Of a stretch of DNA of 6,033 bases, positions 5,885-6,033 are shown piece after piece (positions within the stretch are counted from its first letter, which is position 1; each line of letters starts with the position of its first letter). Both the position numbers and the translations under genes were made by a program. The notes beneath the pieces are model-generated. The model had not been told where the DNA came from and did no database searches. It saw only the letters and a list, made by a program, of their open reading frames with translations. Source of the DNA: JBOGZI01 sp050697275 (GTDB lineage: Bacteria; Actinomycetota; Thermoleophilia; Solirubrobacterales; 70-9). The stretch is from contig JBOGZI010000300.1 of assembly GCA_050697275.1 (NCBI GenBank), positions 1 to 6,033 of the forward strand, given 5' to 3'.

Positions 5885-5893
5885 CAGCGCCCG

Positions 5894-6033
5894 ATGGACG
5901 GCAGCGACTTCTTCATCCTCGGCGGCGCCCTGGTCGCCGCGGCGCTGATCCTCTCCGCGATCGGGATCCGCGGCAGCGGCTCGTTTCCCGGCTCGCGCCC
6001 GCTACTGGTCGGTGTGACGGGGCTGTTCGCCGC
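5894..6033 (+). CDS. N-terminus of a predicted membrane protein (partial)
   Basis: Forty-six codons are open to the right edge, with high G/C at third positions. The translation begins MDGSDFFILGGALVAAALIL and continues SAIGIRGSGSFPGSRPLLVGVTGLFA. Residues 6-25 form a clear hydrophobic membrane segment with no typical cleavage site, followed by a short polar Gly/Ser/Arg loop and what looks like the start of a second membrane segment (37 onward). The positive loop after the first helix suggests the N-terminus is outside. The family cannot be named from this fragment. It follows the recX hairpin and its own promoter-like box, so it probably is a separate transcription unit. Confidence 0.65.
   Translation, partial: MDGSDFFILGGALVAAALILSAIGIRGSGSFPGSRPLLVGVTGLFA

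Noticed and set aside
1..6033. CRISPR array, tRNA/rRNA genes, insertion sequences, inteins, riboswitch
   Set aside because: By eye there are no spaced direct repeats, cloverleaf patterns, transposase motifs or inverted terminal repeats. RecA is uninterrupted. Intergenic gaps are all about 110 bp or less, leaving little room for structured RNAs.

Overview
The window is very GC-rich, gene-dense bacterial DNA with strong G/C preference at third codon positions. It is most likely from a high-GC actinobacterium. The cues are a Gram-positive/actinobacterial-type SOS box, the cinA...thpR-recA-recX neighbourhood, TANNNT boxes just upstream of start codons without a clear Shine-Dalgarno, and actinobacterial-looking RecA and CinA sequences. 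My best guess is a Thermoleophilia/Solirubrobacterales-like lineage, but that is inference from memory, not a search.

Layout from left to right. (1) The tail of an unidentified upstream gene ends at 49. (2) cinA (94-1392) encodes a two-domain CinA. (3) A microsomal-type epoxide hydrolase-like gene (1389-2564) overlaps the cinA stop by ATGA. (4) A second, unrelated-looking alpha/beta hydrolase of the epoxide hydrolase/dehalogenase type (2611-3465) lies on the minus strand, convergent with the first. (5) A 99-112 bp divergent region carries promoter-like boxes facing both ways. (6) thpR (3577-4185), a 2H RNA phosphoesterase, precedes recA by 8 bp. (7) recA (4194-5363) is followed after 9 bp by recX (5373-5843). 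(8) A hairpin follows recX, and a new membrane protein gene begins at 5894 and runs off the window.

Functionally, the core is a DNA-damage and recombination block: RecA makes the recombination filament and activates LexA cleavage, RecX restrains RecA, and CinA contributes NMN deamidation and pyrophosphatase activity. A near-perfect LexA box (CGAAC-N4-GTTCT, 4056-4069) with a -10-like TACGTT 18 bp downstream lies inside the 3' part of thpR. It is probably the SOS promoter of recA-recX. The two hydrolases interrupt what is often a compact cinA-recA cluster.

The most unusual gene is the cinA-coupled epoxide hydrolase. It keeps the nucleophile Asp, the HGWP oxyanion motif and the catalytic His. 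By my alignment it has lost the catalytic Glu and one of the two epoxide-polarising tyrosines, and it has an insertion exactly where the Glu should be. I did not find a CRISPR array, tRNA, rRNA, insertion sequence or clear novel multi-gene system.
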